Made by a program: the position numbers and the translations under genes. A stretch of DNA of 64,000 nt from Cupriavidus sp. WGlv3 (GTDB taxonomy: Bacteria; Pseudomonadota; Gammaproteobacteria; Burkholderiales; Burkholderiaceae). Location of the stretch: assembly GCF_023952475.1 (NCBI RefSeq), contig NZ_JALHRX010000010.1:179874-243873 (forward strand), written 5' to 3'. Under the pieces are notes generated by a model. That model was not told where the DNA came from. It ran no database searches and saw nothing but the letters and a program-made list of their open reading frames with translations. Below, piece by piece: positions 41,302 to 51,250 of the stretch; the stretch's first letter is position 1, and each line of letters starts with the position of its first letter.

Positions 41302-43625
41302 TGAGTTATCAAGTTCTAGCGCGCAAATGGCGCCCCAGGGATTTCACCACGCTGGTCGGCCAGGAGCACGTGGTCCGCGCGCTCACGCACGCGCTGGAAC
41401 AACAGCGGCTGCACCACGCCTACCTGTTCACCGGCACGCGCGGGGTCGGCAAGACCACGCTGTCGCGGATCCTGGCCAAGGCCCTGAACTGCACCGGCCC
41501 TGACGGCAGCGGCGGCATCACCGCCGAGCCGTGCGGGCAGTGCAAGGCCTGCAAGGAAATCGACAGCGGCCGCTTCGTCGACTACATCGAGATGGACGCC
41601 GCCTCCAACCGCGGCGTCGACGAGATGGCGCAGCTGCTCGACAAGGCCGTCTACGCTCCCACCGCCGGGCGCTTCAAGGTCTACATGATCGACGAAGTGC
41701 ACATGCTGACCAACCACGCCTTCAACGCCATGCTGAAGACGCTGGAAGAGCCGCCCGGGCACGTCAAGTTCATCCTCGCCACCACCGACCCGCAGAAGAT
41801 CCCGGTCACGGTGCTGTCGCGCTGCCTGCAGTTCAACCTGAAGCAGATGCCGCCGGGGCATATCGTCTCGCACCTGGACCATATCCTGGCGCAGGAAGGC
41901 ATTGCCCACGACGGCAATGCGCTGCGGCTGCTGGCCCAGGCCGCGCATGGCTCGATGCGCGACGCGCTGTCGTTGACCGACCAGGCCATCGCCTACAGCG
42001 CGGGGCAGGTGTCCGAGGAAGCCGTGCGCGGCATGCTGGGCGCGATCGACCAGGGCTACCTGGTGCAACTGCTCGACGCGCTGGCCGCCGAGGACGGCGC
42101 CGCCATGCTGGCGATCGCCGATGCCATGGCCGACCGCAGCCTGTCGTTCGCGGGCGCGCTGCAGGACCTGGGTTCACTGCTGCACAAGGTGGCGCTGGCG
42201 CAGGCTGTGCCGGCGTCGGTGCAGGACGAATGGCCCGAAGCCGACGAGGTGCGGCGCCTGGCCGGCGTGTTCGACGCGCAGGAAGTGCAGCTGTTCTACC
42301 AGATCGCCAACCTGGGCCGCAGCGAACTGGCGCTGGCCCCCGACGAATACGCCGGCTTCACCATGACGCTGCTGCGCATGCTGGCGTTCCGGCCGTCGTC
42401 CGAACCAGCCGCCACGGCGGGGCAGGGCGGCGGCGCAGCGCCTGCACGCCCGCGCAATGCCGGCATGCCGACGGCGGCGCGACCGGCCGAGGCACGCCAG
42501 GCGGCGACTGCCGCCGCTGCACCGGCTGCCTCCGCTGCCTCCATTACCGATTCCGCTCCGGCGCCAGCCGCGCTGCCGCCCACGGCTGCGCCAGCCGCGC
42601 CCGTGGCCGAGCCTGCCGCTGCGCCGGCGCAGCCTGCCGCGGCCGAGCCTGCGCCGGCGCGCGCGGCAGGCGGCGCCATGTCGCCTGCGGCCGCGGCGCT
42701 GGCCGCCGCGCGCCAGGCTTCCGCCGCCCGCGGCGGCGCCCGCAAGCCGCCGGCCATGCCCGCCGCACCCGCCGCGCCGGCCGCTGCGCAACGACCGCCG
42801 GCACAGCCGTTGCGCGCCCCCGCGGCCGTAGCAGCGAGCCGTCCCGCTGCGACACCGGCCCCGGCTGCGCGGCCGGCGGCGCCGCAGCCGCCCGCGCCGG
42901 CGGCAGCGCCCGCGGCACGCGCCGTGGCCGCCAAACCGCAACCGGAATCCGTGCCGCCCTGGGAGGTCGCCGGTGGCAGCGATGTGCCGCCGTGGGAAGA
43001 ACTGCCGCCCGACCTGCCGGTGATCGGGCCCTATGACAGCGATCCGGGCTACAACGACTACGGTTTCAGCGAACCCGCAGCGCGTGCTGCGGCGCCGCGC
43101 AACGTCTCGCGCCCGGGGCCTGCCCAGGCGCGCGATATCGCGCCCGCACGCGAGTCCGCTGCCGTTCCGCCGGCCCCGGCCGCGCCGGAGTCGACCAAAT
43201 TCGTCGCGCCGCGCCCGCCTGCCGCGGGCGAGGACGGCACCCCGCCGGCCTTCACCGGCGACTGGCCGGTGCTGGCCGCCGGCCTGCCGCTGAAGGGCCT
43301 GGCGCAACAGCTGGCGTACCAGAGTGAACTGACGCAGGTGGTGGGGCGGACCTTCCACCTGCGCATCCCGGTCGCGGCGCTGGGCGAGAACGGCGTCGCC
43401 GAGCGGCTGCAGCAGGCGCTGGGCGACCACTTCGGCGAGCCGGTGCGCGTGGTCTGCGAGGTCGGCGGGGTCACGGTCACCGCCGCCGCCGCCGACGCCG
43501 AGGCCCGTGCCGAACGCCAGCGCCAGGCCGAAGCCGCGATCGAGGCCGATCCCTTCGTGCAGGGGCTGCTGCGCGACTTCGGCGGCCAGATCGTGCCAGG
43601 CTCGATCCAGCCGCGCGCCGCCTGA
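41301..43625 (+). CDS. dnaX: DNA polymerase III subunit tau (clamp-loader ATPase)
   Basis: A 774-residue protein. The AAA+ part has Walker A GTRGVGKT (45-52), zinc cysteines C64, C78, C81 and C84, Walker [11 protein letters not shown] and sensor 1 ILATTDPQ. Domain III ends near 370. A long alanine/proline-rich linker (about 374-650) leads to the C-terminal tau domain that contacts the polymerase alpha subunit and DnaB. I found no A-rich slippery heptamer like that used by E. coli to make gamma, so only full tau may be made. It is followed by ybaB and recR in the usual order. Confidence 0.96.
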   Translation: MSYQVLARKWRPRDFTTLVGQEHVVRALTHALEQQRLHHAYLFTGTRGVGKTTLSRILAKALNCTGPDGSGGITAEPCGQCKACKEIDSGRFVDYIEMDAASNRGVDEMAQLLDKAVYAPTAGRFKVYMIDEVHMLTNHAFNAMLKTLEEPPGHVKFILATTDPQKIPVTVLSRCLQFNLKQMPPGHIVSHLDHILAQEGIAHDGNALRLLAQAAHGSMRDALSLTDQAIAYSAGQVSEEAVRGMLGAIDQGYLVQLLDALAAEDGAAMLAIADAMADRSLSFAGALQDLGSLLHKVALAQAVPASVQDEWPEADEVRRLAGVFDAQEVQLFYQIANLGRSELALAPDEYAGFTMTLLRMLAFRPSSEPAATAGQGGGAAPARPRNAGMPTAARPAEARQAATAAAAPAASAASITDSAPAPAALPPTAAPAAPVAEPAAAPAQPAAAEPAPARAAGGAMSPAAAALAAARQASAARGGARKPPAMPAAPAAPAAAQRPPAQPLRAPAAVAASRPAATPAPAARPAAPQPPAPAAAPAARAVAAKPQPESVPPWEVAGGSDVPPWEELPPDLPVIGPYDSDPGYNDYGFSEPAARAAAPRNVSRPGPAQARDIAPARESAAVPPAPAAPESTKFVAPRPPAAGEDGTPPAFTGDWPVLAAGLPLKGLAQQLAYQSELTQVVGRTFHLRIPVAALGENGVAERLQQALGDHFGEPVRVVCEVGGVTVTAAAADAEARAERQRQAEAAIEADPFVQGLLRDFGGQIVPGSIQPRAA

Positions 43626-43693
43626 CCGGCGGCCAGGCTGGCGTTACCGAATTTCCGTCACCGAACTCTTACCGAATCCAGGAGCATTCCATC

Positions 43694-44026
43694 ATGATGA
43701 AAGGTCAACTCGCCGGGCTGATGAAGCAGGCCCAGCAGATGCAGGAAAACATGAAGAAGATGCAGGAGCAGCTGGCCCTGATCGAGGTCGAGGGCCAGTC
43801 CGGCGCCGGTCTCGTCAAGGTGGTCATGACCTGCAAGAACGACGTCAAGCGTGTCACCATCGACCCCAGCCTGCTGGCCGAGGGCGAGGACAAGGACCTG
43901 CTGGAAGACCTGGTCGCCGCGGCCTTCAACGACGCCGTGCGCAAGGCCGAGGCCACCACGCAGGAAAAGATGGGCTCGATGACCTCGGGCCTGCCGCTGC
44001 CGCCGGGCTTCAAGCTGCCGTTCTAA
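43694..44026 (+). CDS. ybaB: YbaB/EbfC nucleoid-associated protein
   Basis: A 110-residue protein with an N-terminal coiled coil ([20 protein letters not shown]) and the small YbaB beta-sheet domain; it ends in the family tail [12 protein letters not shown]. YbaB dimers bind DNA and are almost always encoded between dnaX and recR, as here. CAGGAG precedes a double ATG; either ATG (43694 or 43697) may be used. recR follows 7 nt after its stop. Confidence 0.96.
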   Translation: MMKGQLAGLMKQAQQMQENMKKMQEQLALIEVEGQSGAGLVKVVMTCKNDVKRVTIDPSLLAEGEDKDLLEDLVAAAFNDAVRKAEATTQEKMGSMTSGLPLPPGFKLPF

Positions 44027-44033
44027 GGCGATT

Positions 44034-44648
44034 GTGAAAGCGTCGTCGCCGACTTCGCTGCAGGCGCTGGTCGAGGCGCTGCGGGTGCTGCCCGGCGTCG
44101 GGCCCAAGTCCGCCCAGCGCATGGCCTACCACCTGCTGCAGCACGACCGCGAGGGCGCGCGCAAGCTGGGCGATGCGCTGCGCGGCGCGGCGGACCATAT
44201 CCGCCACTGCCAGCGCTGCAACACCTTCACCGAGCAGGAGATCTGCGAGACCTGCCTGGACGACCGCCGCGACGCCTCGGTGCTGTGCGTGGTGGAAACG
44301 CCGGCCGACCAGGTCATGATCGAGCAGACCCTGACCTACCGCGGCAAGTATTTCGTGCTGATGGGCCGGCTGTCGCCGCTGGACGGCATCGGCCCGCGCG
44401 AGATCCACCTGGACCGGCTGCTGGCGCGCGCCACCGAGCCCGAGCTGGGCGGCCCGGTCGGCGAGGTCATCGTCGCCACCAATTTCACCAGCGAAGGCGA
44501 GGCCACCGCGCACTACATCGGCGAGATGCTCAAGGCGCGCGGCCTCAAGGTGTCGCGCCTGGCGCGCGGCGTGCCGGTGGGCGGCGAGCTGGAGTATGTC
44601 GACGCCGGCACCATCGCCCGCGCGGTGATGGACCGCCGCAACCTCTGA
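44034..44648 (+). CDS. recR: Recombination mediator RecR
   Basis: A 204-residue RecR. It has a helix-hairpin-helix ([13 protein letters not shown]), a four-cysteine zinc finger ([16 protein letters not shown]), a Toprim domain ([13 protein letters not shown]) and a C-terminal Walker-B-like segment. With RecO it loads RecA on SSB-coated gaps. The start is GTG at 44034, with AAGG just upstream; no ATG fits the N-terminus. It closes the dnaX-ybaB-recR operon. Confidence 0.96.
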
Positions 44649-44724
44649 GCGCCGCCGCGCCGGCCGGCGTGCCGGTCGCAGGCACTGCCACCGGCGCGCC
44701 CGTTTTCATTTCCCGTCCGCTTCC

Positions 44725-45630
44725 ATGAACCTGGCCCGCTTCGATCTCGTCACGCTTGGCTTGTTCGTTGCCGTGGCCCGGCAGGGCAGCATCTCGGCCG
44801 GCGCGCGCCAGTCGCACCTGGCGGTGGCGGCGGCGAGCAAGCGTATTTCGGACCTCGAGACCGCGGTCGGCGCGCCGCTGTTCTTTCGCCATGCCGCCGG
44901 CGTGCAGCTGACCGAGGCCGGCCAGGCCTGCTTCCACCATGCGCTGACCATCCTGCAGGACGTCGAGCGCATGGCCGGCGTGATGTCGGACTACGCCTCC
45001 GGCGTGCGCGGGCAGGTGCGGGTGTGCGCCAACACCTCGGCGATCACGCAGTTCCTGCCGGATGACCTGGCCTCGTTCATGCAGCGCCATCCGACCATCC
45101 GCATCGAGCTGGAAGAGCAGAACAGCCGCGACATCGTTGCCGCGCTGGTCGAGAACCGCGCCGACGTCGGCATCTTCGCCGACCGCACTCCGGCCGCCGG
45201 GCTGATGACGATCGAATACCGCCAGGACGAGCTGGTCATCATCACCCCGCCCAACCATCCGCTCGCCGCGCGCGGCCCGGTACATTACGCCGATACGCTC
45301 GAATTCGATTTCGTCAGCCTGCCGCAGGAAACCTCGCTGGCGGCGCGCCTGCTGGAGGAGAGCAGCCGGCTCGACCGGCCGTTCCGGCTGCGCATCCAGG
45401 TGCGCAGCTTCGACGCGATGTGCCGCATGGTGATGGCCGGGCTGGGCGTGGGCGTGCTGCCTCGCATCGCGGCCGAGCCGCACGTCAAGTCGATGGGGCT
45501 GTCGCTGGTGACGCTGCAGGATGCCTGGGCGCGCCGCTCGCTGCTGATCGGGCTGCGCGACCCGGCCGGCCTGACGGTCTCGGCGCGGCTGCTGATCACC
45601 CACCTGTGCGGGGATCGCGCGCCGTTCTGA
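44725..45630 (+). CDS. LysR-family transcriptional regulator
   Basis: A 301-residue LysR protein with an N-terminal winged helix-turn-helix (residues about 5-62, LFVAVARQGSISAGARQSHL) and a periplasmic-binding-protein-like effector domain (90-295). It is upstream of and in the same direction as the CoA-transferase gene, 178 nt away, rather than divergent. It is the obvious candidate to control the catabolic pair at 45808-47972. The effector is probably the growth substrate or its CoA ester, which is inference. Confidence 0.92.
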   Translation: MNLARFDLVTLGLFVAVARQGSISAGARQSHLAVAAASKRISDLETAVGAPLFFRHAAGVQLTEAGQACFHHALTILQDVERMAGVMSDYASGVRGQVRVCANTSAITQFLPDDLASFMQRHPTIRIELEEQNSRDIVAALVENRADVGIFADRTPAAGLMTIEYRQDELVIITPPNHPLAARGPVHYADTLEFDFVSLPQETSLAARLLEESSRLDRPFRLRIQVRSFDAMCRMVMAGLGVGVLPRIAAEPHVKSMGLSLVTLQDAWARRSLLIGLRDPAGLTVSARLLITHLCGDRAPF

Positions 45631-45807
45631 CGCGCCTGCGGCGAGGCTCTACGCGGCCTTTCGCGTTCCGAGAAAGCCCGCTTCTCCGATTGCCGATTCC
45701 TGGCCGGCCCCGCGTTGGGGCAAACTCCGTCCGAACGCAATGTATGGCATGCCAGTCAATGGCGCTGCCGCACTGCAACAAGACTGCCGCATCGCACGGA
45801 GACACCC

Positions 45808-47004
45808 ATGGCGCAACAGATCCTTGAGGGCATTCGCGTCCTCGAACTCGGACAACTCATCGCCGGCCCCTTTGCCGCCAAGACCCTGGCGGACTTTGGC
45901 GCCCACATCATCAAGGTCGAGCCGCCCGGGCAGGGCGACCCGCTGCGCAAATGGCGCATGCTGCATGAGGGCACCTCGGTGTGGTGGGAGGCGCAGTCGC
46001 GCAACAAGGAGTCGGTCTGCATCGACCTGCGCCAGCCGGAAGGTCAGGCGCTGGTGCGCAAGCTGGCCGCCGAGGCCGATGTGCTGATCGAGAATTTCCG
46101 CCCCGGCACCATGGAGAAGTGGGGCCTGGGCTGGGACGTGCTGCATGCCGACAACCCGCGCCTGATCATGCTGCGCGTGTCGGGCTACGGTCAGACCGGC
46201 CCGAAGAAGGACGAGCCCGGCTTTGCCGCGGTGGCCGAGGCCATGGCTGGCCTGCGCCACCTGACCGGCGAGCCCGGCCGCGCGCCGGTGCGCGCCGGCC
46301 TGTCGCTGGGCGACACCATCGCCGGCCTGCACGGCGCCATGGGCGTGCTGCTGGCGCTGTACCAGCGCGATGCGCGCGGCGGCGAGGGGCAGGTGATCGA
46401 CGTGGCGCTGTACGAGTCGCTGTTCAACCTGAGCGAAAGCCTGCTGCCGGAATACTCGGCCTTCGGCGCGGTGCGCCAGCCCGCCGGCGGTGCGCTGCCG
46501 GGGATCGCGCCGTCCAATGCCTATCCCTGCGCCAGCGGCGAATACGTGCTGGTGGCGGCCAACGGCGACGCCATCTTCAAGCGCATGATGCTTGCCATCG
46601 GCCGCGCCGACCTGGCCGACGATCCCACGCTGGAGCGCAACGACGGCCGCGTCGCGCGCGTCGACGAGATCGATGCCGCGATCGCAGACTGGACCCGCAC
46701 GCAAACGGTCGAGTCGGCGCTGGCGGTGCTGCGCGACGCGCAGGTGCCGTCGGGCCGCATCTATACCGTCAAGGACATTGCCGAAGACCCGCACTACCGC
46801 GCCCGCGGCGTGATCGAGTCGGTGACCTCGGCCGGCGGCCTGACCGTGGAGGTGCCGGGCGTGGTGCCCAAGCTGTCGGCCAGCCCCGGCGCCATCCATG
46901 ACCGCGCGCCGGCGCTGGGCGAGCATACCGATGCGGTGCTGAAGCAGGCCGGCTTCGACGACGCCGCCATTGCCGACCTGCGCGCGCGCAAGGTGATCGC
47001 ATGA
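45808..47004 (+). CDS. Class III (CaiB/BaiF) CoA-transferase
   Basis: A 398-residue enzyme of the formyl-CoA transferase family. The catalytic aspartate that forms the acyl anhydride is D169 in LSLGDTIAG, the same number as in Frc. The N-terminal IRVLELGQLIAGPFA and the NFRPGTMEKWGLG motif are standard. Members move CoA between carboxylic acids; human SUGCT of this family uses succinyl-CoA with glutarate or 3-hydroxy-3-methylglutarate. The next gene, an HMG-CoA-lyase type enzyme, overlaps by 4 nt, so the CoA ester made here is probably its substrate. GGAG precedes the ATG. The acceptor acid is inferred, not proven. Confidence 0.9.
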   Translation: MAQQILEGIRVLELGQLIAGPFAAKTLADFGAHIIKVEPPGQGDPLRKWRMLHEGTSVWWEAQSRNKESVCIDLRQPEGQALVRKLAAEADVLIENFRPGTMEKWGLGWDVLHADNPRLIMLRVSGYGQTGPKKDEPGFAAVAEAMAGLRHLTGEPGRAPVRAGLSLGDTIAGLHGAMGVLLALYQRDARGGEGQVIDVALYESLFNLSESLLPEYSAFGAVRQPAGGALPGIAPSNAYPCASGEYVLVAANGDAIFKRMMLAIGRADLADDPTLERNDGRVARVDEIDAAIADWTRTQTVESALAVLRDAQVPSGRIYTVKDIAEDPHYRARGVIESVTSAGGLTVEVPGVVPKLSASPGAIHDRAPALGEHTDAVLKQAGFDDAAIADLRARKVIA

Positions 47005-47972
47005 GCGCCGCCGCCAACCCGTTGCGCGGCCCGGCCCGCGTCGAGATCAACGAAGTCGCGCCGCGCGACGGCCTGCAGATCGAGCCGATGGTGGTGCCGA
47101 CCGATGCCAAGGTGGCCTTTGTCGATGCGCTGTCGGCCTGCGGCTTCGCGCGCATCGAGGCCACCTCGTTCACCTCGGCCCGCGCCATTCCCGCGCTGGC
47201 CGATGCCGAGGCGCTGATGCACCGCATGCGGCGCCAGCCGGGCGTGCGTTACACCGCGCTGGTGCCCAACCTGCGCGGGCTCGAGCGCGCGCTGTCGTGC
47301 CGGCCCGACGAGGTCAACCTGGTGATGTCGGCCAGCGAGACCCACAACCGCGCCAACCTGCGCATGACGCGCGCGCAGTCGCGGCAGCAGCTGCTGGCGA
47401 TGATTGCCGAGGCGGGCGCGGCCGGCGTGCCGGTCAACGTGTCGCTGTCGACGGTATTCGGCTGCCCGTTCGAGGGCGAGGTCGATGCCGCCGAGGTGAT
47501 GGCGCTGGCCAGGGCCTTCGCCGACGCCGGCGCGGCCGGCATCACGCTGTGCGACACCACCGGCATGGCCTATCCGAACCAGGTCGCGGCGCTGTGCCAG
47601 GCCTTCCAGGCCGCGCTGCCCGCCACCGCCCTGACCATCCACCTGCACAACACCCGCGGCATGGGCCTGGCCAATGCCGTGGCCGCCTGGCAGACCGGCG
47701 TGACGCGCTTCGACGCCGCCGCCGGCGGCCTGGGCGGGTGCCCTTATGCGCCCGGTGCCAGCGGCAACGTCAGCACCGAAGACCTGGTCCACATGTTCGA
47801 CTGCATGGGCGTGCAGACCGGTGTCGATCTGGGCGCGCTGCTCGACGTGGTCGCCGGCATGCCGGAACTGGTCGGGCGCGACCTCAATAGCCAGCTGTTG
47901 AGCGCGGGACCGCGCCTGCGCACGCACCAGGCGCCGGCCTGGCTGGCCGAGCATTTTGCCGGGCAGGCGTAG
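47001..47972 (+). CDS. Hydroxymethylglutaryl-CoA lyase-type enzyme
   Basis: A 323-residue TIM-barrel lyase. All key residues of HMG-CoA lyase are visible: R22 and D23 (APRDGLQIE), the metal histidines H214 and H216 (IHLHN), the signature VFGCPFEGE, and catalytic C247 and N256 in the loop GGLGGCPYAPGASGN. It should split HMG-CoA to acetyl-CoA and acetoacetate, or a close analogue. The ATGA overlap with the CoA-transferase gene shows coupling. Leucine-degradation neighbours are absent, so a role in use of an external hydroxy-acid is more likely. Confidence 0.9.
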   Translation: MSAAANPLRGPARVEINEVAPRDGLQIEPMVVPTDAKVAFVDALSACGFARIEATSFTSARAIPALADAEALMHRMRRQPGVRYTALVPNLRGLERALSCRPDEVNLVMSASETHNRANLRMTRAQSRQQLLAMIAEAGAAGVPVNVSLSTVFGCPFEGEVDAAEVMALARAFADAGAAGITLCDTTGMAYPNQVAALCQAFQAALPATALTIHLHNTRGMGLANAVAAWQTGVTRFDAAAGGLGGCPYAPGASGNVSTEDLVHMFDCMGVQTGVDLGALLDVVAGMPELVGRDLNSQLLSAGPRLRTHQAPAWLAEHFAGQA

Positions 47973-48023
47973 CCCTGCACGCGCACCACCACAACGTATC
48001 CACAAGACCAAACGGAGACCCTC

Positions 48024-49040
48024 ATGAAGCAAGCCCATCAACACCAGCCCGCCATGCCCGCACGGCGCAAGGCGATTGTCTCGACGCTCGCGGCAATCGG
48101 CGCGGCATGGTTCGCCCCCGCGGCACTGGCGCAGGACGGCAGCTATCCCGCCCGGCCGGTAACGCTGGTGGTATCGGCCGCGGCCGGCGGCACCACCGAC
48201 CTGGCCGCCCGGATGATTGCCGAGCCGCTGTCCAAGGCGCTCGGCCAGCCGGTGGTGGTCGACAACCGTCCCGGCGGCAACGGCGGCATCGCCGCAAGCC
48301 TGGTGGCGCGCGCCAAGCCCGACGGCTACACGCTGATGCTGCAGTACTCGGGCTTCCACGTGATCACGCCGCTGCTGGTGAAGAACCTGTCGTGGGATCC
48401 GGTCAAGGACTTTGCGCCGGTGGCCAATATCCTGTCGGCGCCGCAGGTGCTGGTGGTGCGCCCGAGCCTGCCGGTCAAGTCGCTGAAGGAACTGGTGGCC
48501 TACGCCAAGGCCAACCCGGACAAGCTCAACTACGCCTCGTCGGGCAATGGCTCGCTGCAGCATGTGTCGACCGAACTGCTGAACCAGATGGCCGGCACCA
48601 AGATCACGCACGTGCCGTACAAGGGCACCGGCCCGGCCATGACCGACCTGCTGGGCGGCTCGGTCGACCTGACCATCACCACGCCGCCGCCGCTGATGGG
48701 CCATATCGCCGCCGGCAAGCTGCGCCCGCTGGTGGTGACCAGCAAGACCCGCCTGCCCAGCCTGAAGGACGTGCCGTCGGCGCCCGAGGCCGGCTACCCC
48801 GACCTGGACGTGTCGTCGTGGTTTGCGATGTACGCGCCGGCGGGCACGCCCAAGCCGGTGGTCGACAAGCTGACCGGCGAGATCGACAAGATCATGCGCA
48901 GCGAGGCCTTCCGCAAGAAGGCCGAGGAACTGGGTGCCGAGGCCAGGTACATGAATCCGCAGCAGCTGGCGCAATACCAGCAGGCCGAGCTGGCGCGCTG
49001 GGCCAAGGTGATCAAGTCCGCCGACATCCACGCCGAATGA
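48024..49040 (+). CDS. Bug-family (TctC-like) periplasmic substrate-binding protein
   Basis: A 338-residue receptor with a signal peptide cleaved near AALA-QDG and the Bug hallmarks YPARPVTLVVSAAAGGTTD, VVVDNRPGGNGGIA and VPYKGTGPAMTDLLGG. Bug proteins bind carboxylates and similar acids. No TctA/TctB permease is adjacent, so this is one of the many orphan receptors of Burkholderiales. It lies 51 nt behind the lyase gene, with GGAG before the ATG, and may be in the same operon and bind the acid it degrades. Confidence 0.92.
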   Translation: MKQAHQHQPAMPARRKAIVSTLAAIGAAWFAPAALAQDGSYPARPVTLVVSAAAGGTTDLAARMIAEPLSKALGQPVVVDNRPGGNGGIAASLVARAKPDGYTLMLQYSGFHVITPLLVKNLSWDPVKDFAPVANILSAPQVLVVRPSLPVKSLKELVAYAKANPDKLNYASSGNGSLQHVSTELLNQMAGTKITHVPYKGTGPAMTDLLGGSVDLTITTPPPLMGHIAAGKLRPLVVTSKTRLPSLKDVPSAPEAGYPDLDVSSWFAMYAPAGTPKPVVDKLTGEIDKIMRSEAFRKKAEELGAEARYMNPQQLAQYQQAELARWAKVIKSADIHAE

Positions 49041-49219
49041 CGCCAGCGCTGCGGCAAGGTGATCGAAAGGTAAGGGCGCTAAGCTGGCGGGTTTGCTAGG
49101 TATAGATACCGATGCGGTGCACCACGCCGCCCGGTAGCATGGCAATTTGCCGCACCGCGGCGCCCCCCTTTCAAGCGCTCGTTGCCGCGGCGCCAGTCCA
49201 CACGGGTAGGAGATCTCGC

Positions 49220-50263
49220 ATGTATAACAAGAAGTTCTGGAAGCAATTCCTGATCGCGCTGGCGCTGTTCCTGGCCGGCTGGTTCACCTTCGGCCAGGCG
49301 CAGGCGCAGGGCAAGCCCGAGAAGACCAAGGTCACCATCGCGGTGGGTGGCAAGAACCTGTTCTATTACCTGCCGCTGACCATCGCCGAGCGCCTTGGCT
49401 ACTTCAAGGAAGAAGGACTGGAGGTCGAGATCGTCGACTTCGCCGGCGGCGCCAAGGCGCTGCAGGCGGTGGTGGGCGGCAGCGCCGACGTGGTCTCGGG
49501 CGCCTACGAGCACACCATCAACCTGCAGGCCAAGGGCCAGCGCTACCAGGAATTCGTGCTGCAGGGCCGCGCCCCGCAGATCGTGCTGGTGGTGTCGAAC
49601 AAGACCATGCCCAACTTCAAGTCGATCGCCGACCTGAAGGGCAAGAAGATCGGCGTGACCGCGCCGGGCTCGTCGACCAACATGATGGCCAACTTCGTGC
49701 TGGCCAAGCATGGCCTGAAGCCGTCGGACGTGTCGTTCATCGGCGTGGGCGCCAGCGCCGGCGCGGTGGCGGCGATGCGTTCGGGCCAGATCGATGCCAT
49801 GGCCAACCTGGACCCGGTGGTGTCGATGCTGACGCAGAAGAACGAGGTGCGCATCGCCTCGGACACCCGCACGCTCAAGGACACCCAGGCGGTGTTCGGC
49901 GGCAACATGCCGTCGGGCTGCCTGTATGCGTCGCAGGCCTTTATCCAGCAGAACCCGAACACCACGCAAGCGCTTACCAACGCCATGGTGCGCGCGCTCA
50001 AGTGGCTGCAGAAGGCGGGCCCGTCCGACATCGTCAAGACCGTGCCGGAAAGCTACCTGCTGGGCGACCGCGCGCTGTACCTGGCCGCATGGGACAAGGT
50101 CAAGGAAGCGATCTCGCCGGACGGCACCATGCCGGCCGACGGCCCGCGCACCGCGCTCAACGCGCTGGGCCAGTTCGACGCCGAACTGAAGGGCAAGTCG
50201 ATCAAGCTGGAAGAGACCTATACCAACGCGTTCGTGCAGAAGGCCAACGCCAAGTACAAGTAA
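49220..50263 (+). CDS. ABC importer substrate-binding protein (SsuA/TauA/NMT1 type)
   Basis: A 347-residue periplasmic receptor with a signal peptide (hydrophobic 9-27, cleavage near AQA-QGK) and an NMT1/THI5-like domain (GYFKEEGLEVEIVDF, then LKGKKIGVTAPGSSTN). Relatives bind sulfonates, nitrate, thiamine precursors or aromatic acids; the ligand cannot be read from the sequence. The ribosome binding site TAGGAG precedes the ATG at 49220. ATPase and permease genes follow at 50394 and 51251, making a complete importer. Confidence 0.9.
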   Translation: MYNKKFWKQFLIALALFLAGWFTFGQAQAQGKPEKTKVTIAVGGKNLFYYLPLTIAERLGYFKEEGLEVEIVDFAGGAKALQAVVGGSADVVSGAYEHTINLQAKGQRYQEFVLQGRAPQIVLVVSNKTMPNFKSIADLKGKKIGVTAPGSSTNMMANFVLAKHGLKPSDVSFIGVGASAGAVAAMRSGQIDAMANLDPVVSMLTQKNEVRIASDTRTLKDTQAVFGGNMPSGCLYASQAFIQQNPNTTQALTNAMVRALKWLQKAGPSDIVKTVPESYLLGDRALYLAAWDKVKEAISPDGTMPADGPRTALNALGQFDAELKGKSIKLEETYTNAFVQKANAKYK

Positions 50264-50393
50264 TTTTCCTGCCGTCGACGCCATCGGCCCGCTGCCCGCA
50301 GCGGGCCTTTGCTTTGCGCCAGCGACGGCTTATCCATCATCACTCGCCCGCGCCGCGCACTGCGCCGCCACGGCGGGTCTGAGACGGTTCATC

Positions 50394-51206
50394 ATGAGCA
50401 TTCCCGCACTTTCACTCGACCAGGTCACCTGCACCTTTGTCTCGCGCGATGACCGCAGCCAGCGCTATACCGCGGTCAGGGACGTCACGCTGTCGATCCA
50501 GCCCGGCGAATTCGTATCGGTGGTGGGTCCCACCGGCTGCGGCAAGTCGACGCTGCTGAATGTCGGCGCCGGCCTGCTGGAGCCTTCCAGCGGCGAGGTG
50601 CGCGTGTTCGGCGAGCCGCTGCGCGGCATCAACCGGCGCGCCGGCTACATGTTCCAGACCGAGGCGCTGATGCCGTGGCGCAGCGCGCTCGACAACGTCG
50701 TCGCCGGCCTGGAATTCCGCGGCACCGCGCGCGCCGAGGCGGTGCAGCAGGGCGAGGAATGGCTGCGCCGGGTGGGCCTGGGCGGGTTTGGCGACCGCTA
50801 CCCGCACCAGCTTTCGGGCGGCATGCGCAAGCGCGTGGCGCTGGCGCAGACGCTGGTGCTGGACCCGGACATCATCCTGATGGACGAACCGTTCTCCGCG
50901 CTCGACATCCAGACCCGCCAGCTGATGGAGAACGAGGTGCTCGAACTATGGGCCGCCAAGCGCAAGGCGGTGCTCTTCATTACCCACGACCTGGACGAGG
51001 CCATCGCCATGAGCGACCGCGTGGTGGTGTTGTCGGCCGGCCCCGGCACGCATCCGATCGGCGAGTTCGCGATCGACCTGCCGCGCCCGCGCGACGTGGC
51101 CGAGATCCGCAACCATCCGCGCTTTGTCGAGCTGCACGCCGCGATCTGGGACGTGCTGCGCGAGGAAGTGCTCAAGGGCTACGCCCAGCAGCGCAAGGTC
51201 GCCTGA
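50394..51206 (+). CDS. ABC importer ATPase (SsuB/TauB type)
   Basis: A 270-residue ABC ATPase with Walker A GPTGCGKST, Q-loop MFQTEALMPW, signature LSGGMRKR, Walker B IILMDEPFSALD and switch histidine in FITHDLDEA. It energises import with the neighbours at 49220 and 51251. A 130-nt spacer separates it from the receptor gene, with 44 nt to the permease gene. Confidence 0.93.
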   Translation: MSIPALSLDQVTCTFVSRDDRSQRYTAVRDVTLSIQPGEFVSVVGPTGCGKSTLLNVGAGLLEPSSGEVRVFGEPLRGINRRAGYMFQTEALMPWRSALDNVVAGLEFRGTARAEAVQQGEEWLRRVGLGGFGDRYPHQLSGGMRKRVALAQTLVLDPDIILMDEPFSALDIQTRQLMENEVLELWAAKRKAVLFITHDLDEAIAMSDRVVVLSAGPGTHPIGEFAIDLPRPRDVAEIRNHPRFVELHAAIWDVLREEVLKGYAQQRKVA

Positions 51207-51250
51207 ACCGTTTCGCCCTGCGTCCCATTCAAAACAAGAACTGAATCCCG

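Noticed and set aside
38186..41302. 1038-codon open frame antisense to nrdJ
   Set aside because: Overlaps the 4.5S RNA gene and nrdJ, both firmly identified; composition is that of a shadow.
41301..43625. Programmed frameshift site in dnaX
   Set aside because: No run of six or more A or similar slippery heptamer was found in the linker region, so no gamma product is proposed.
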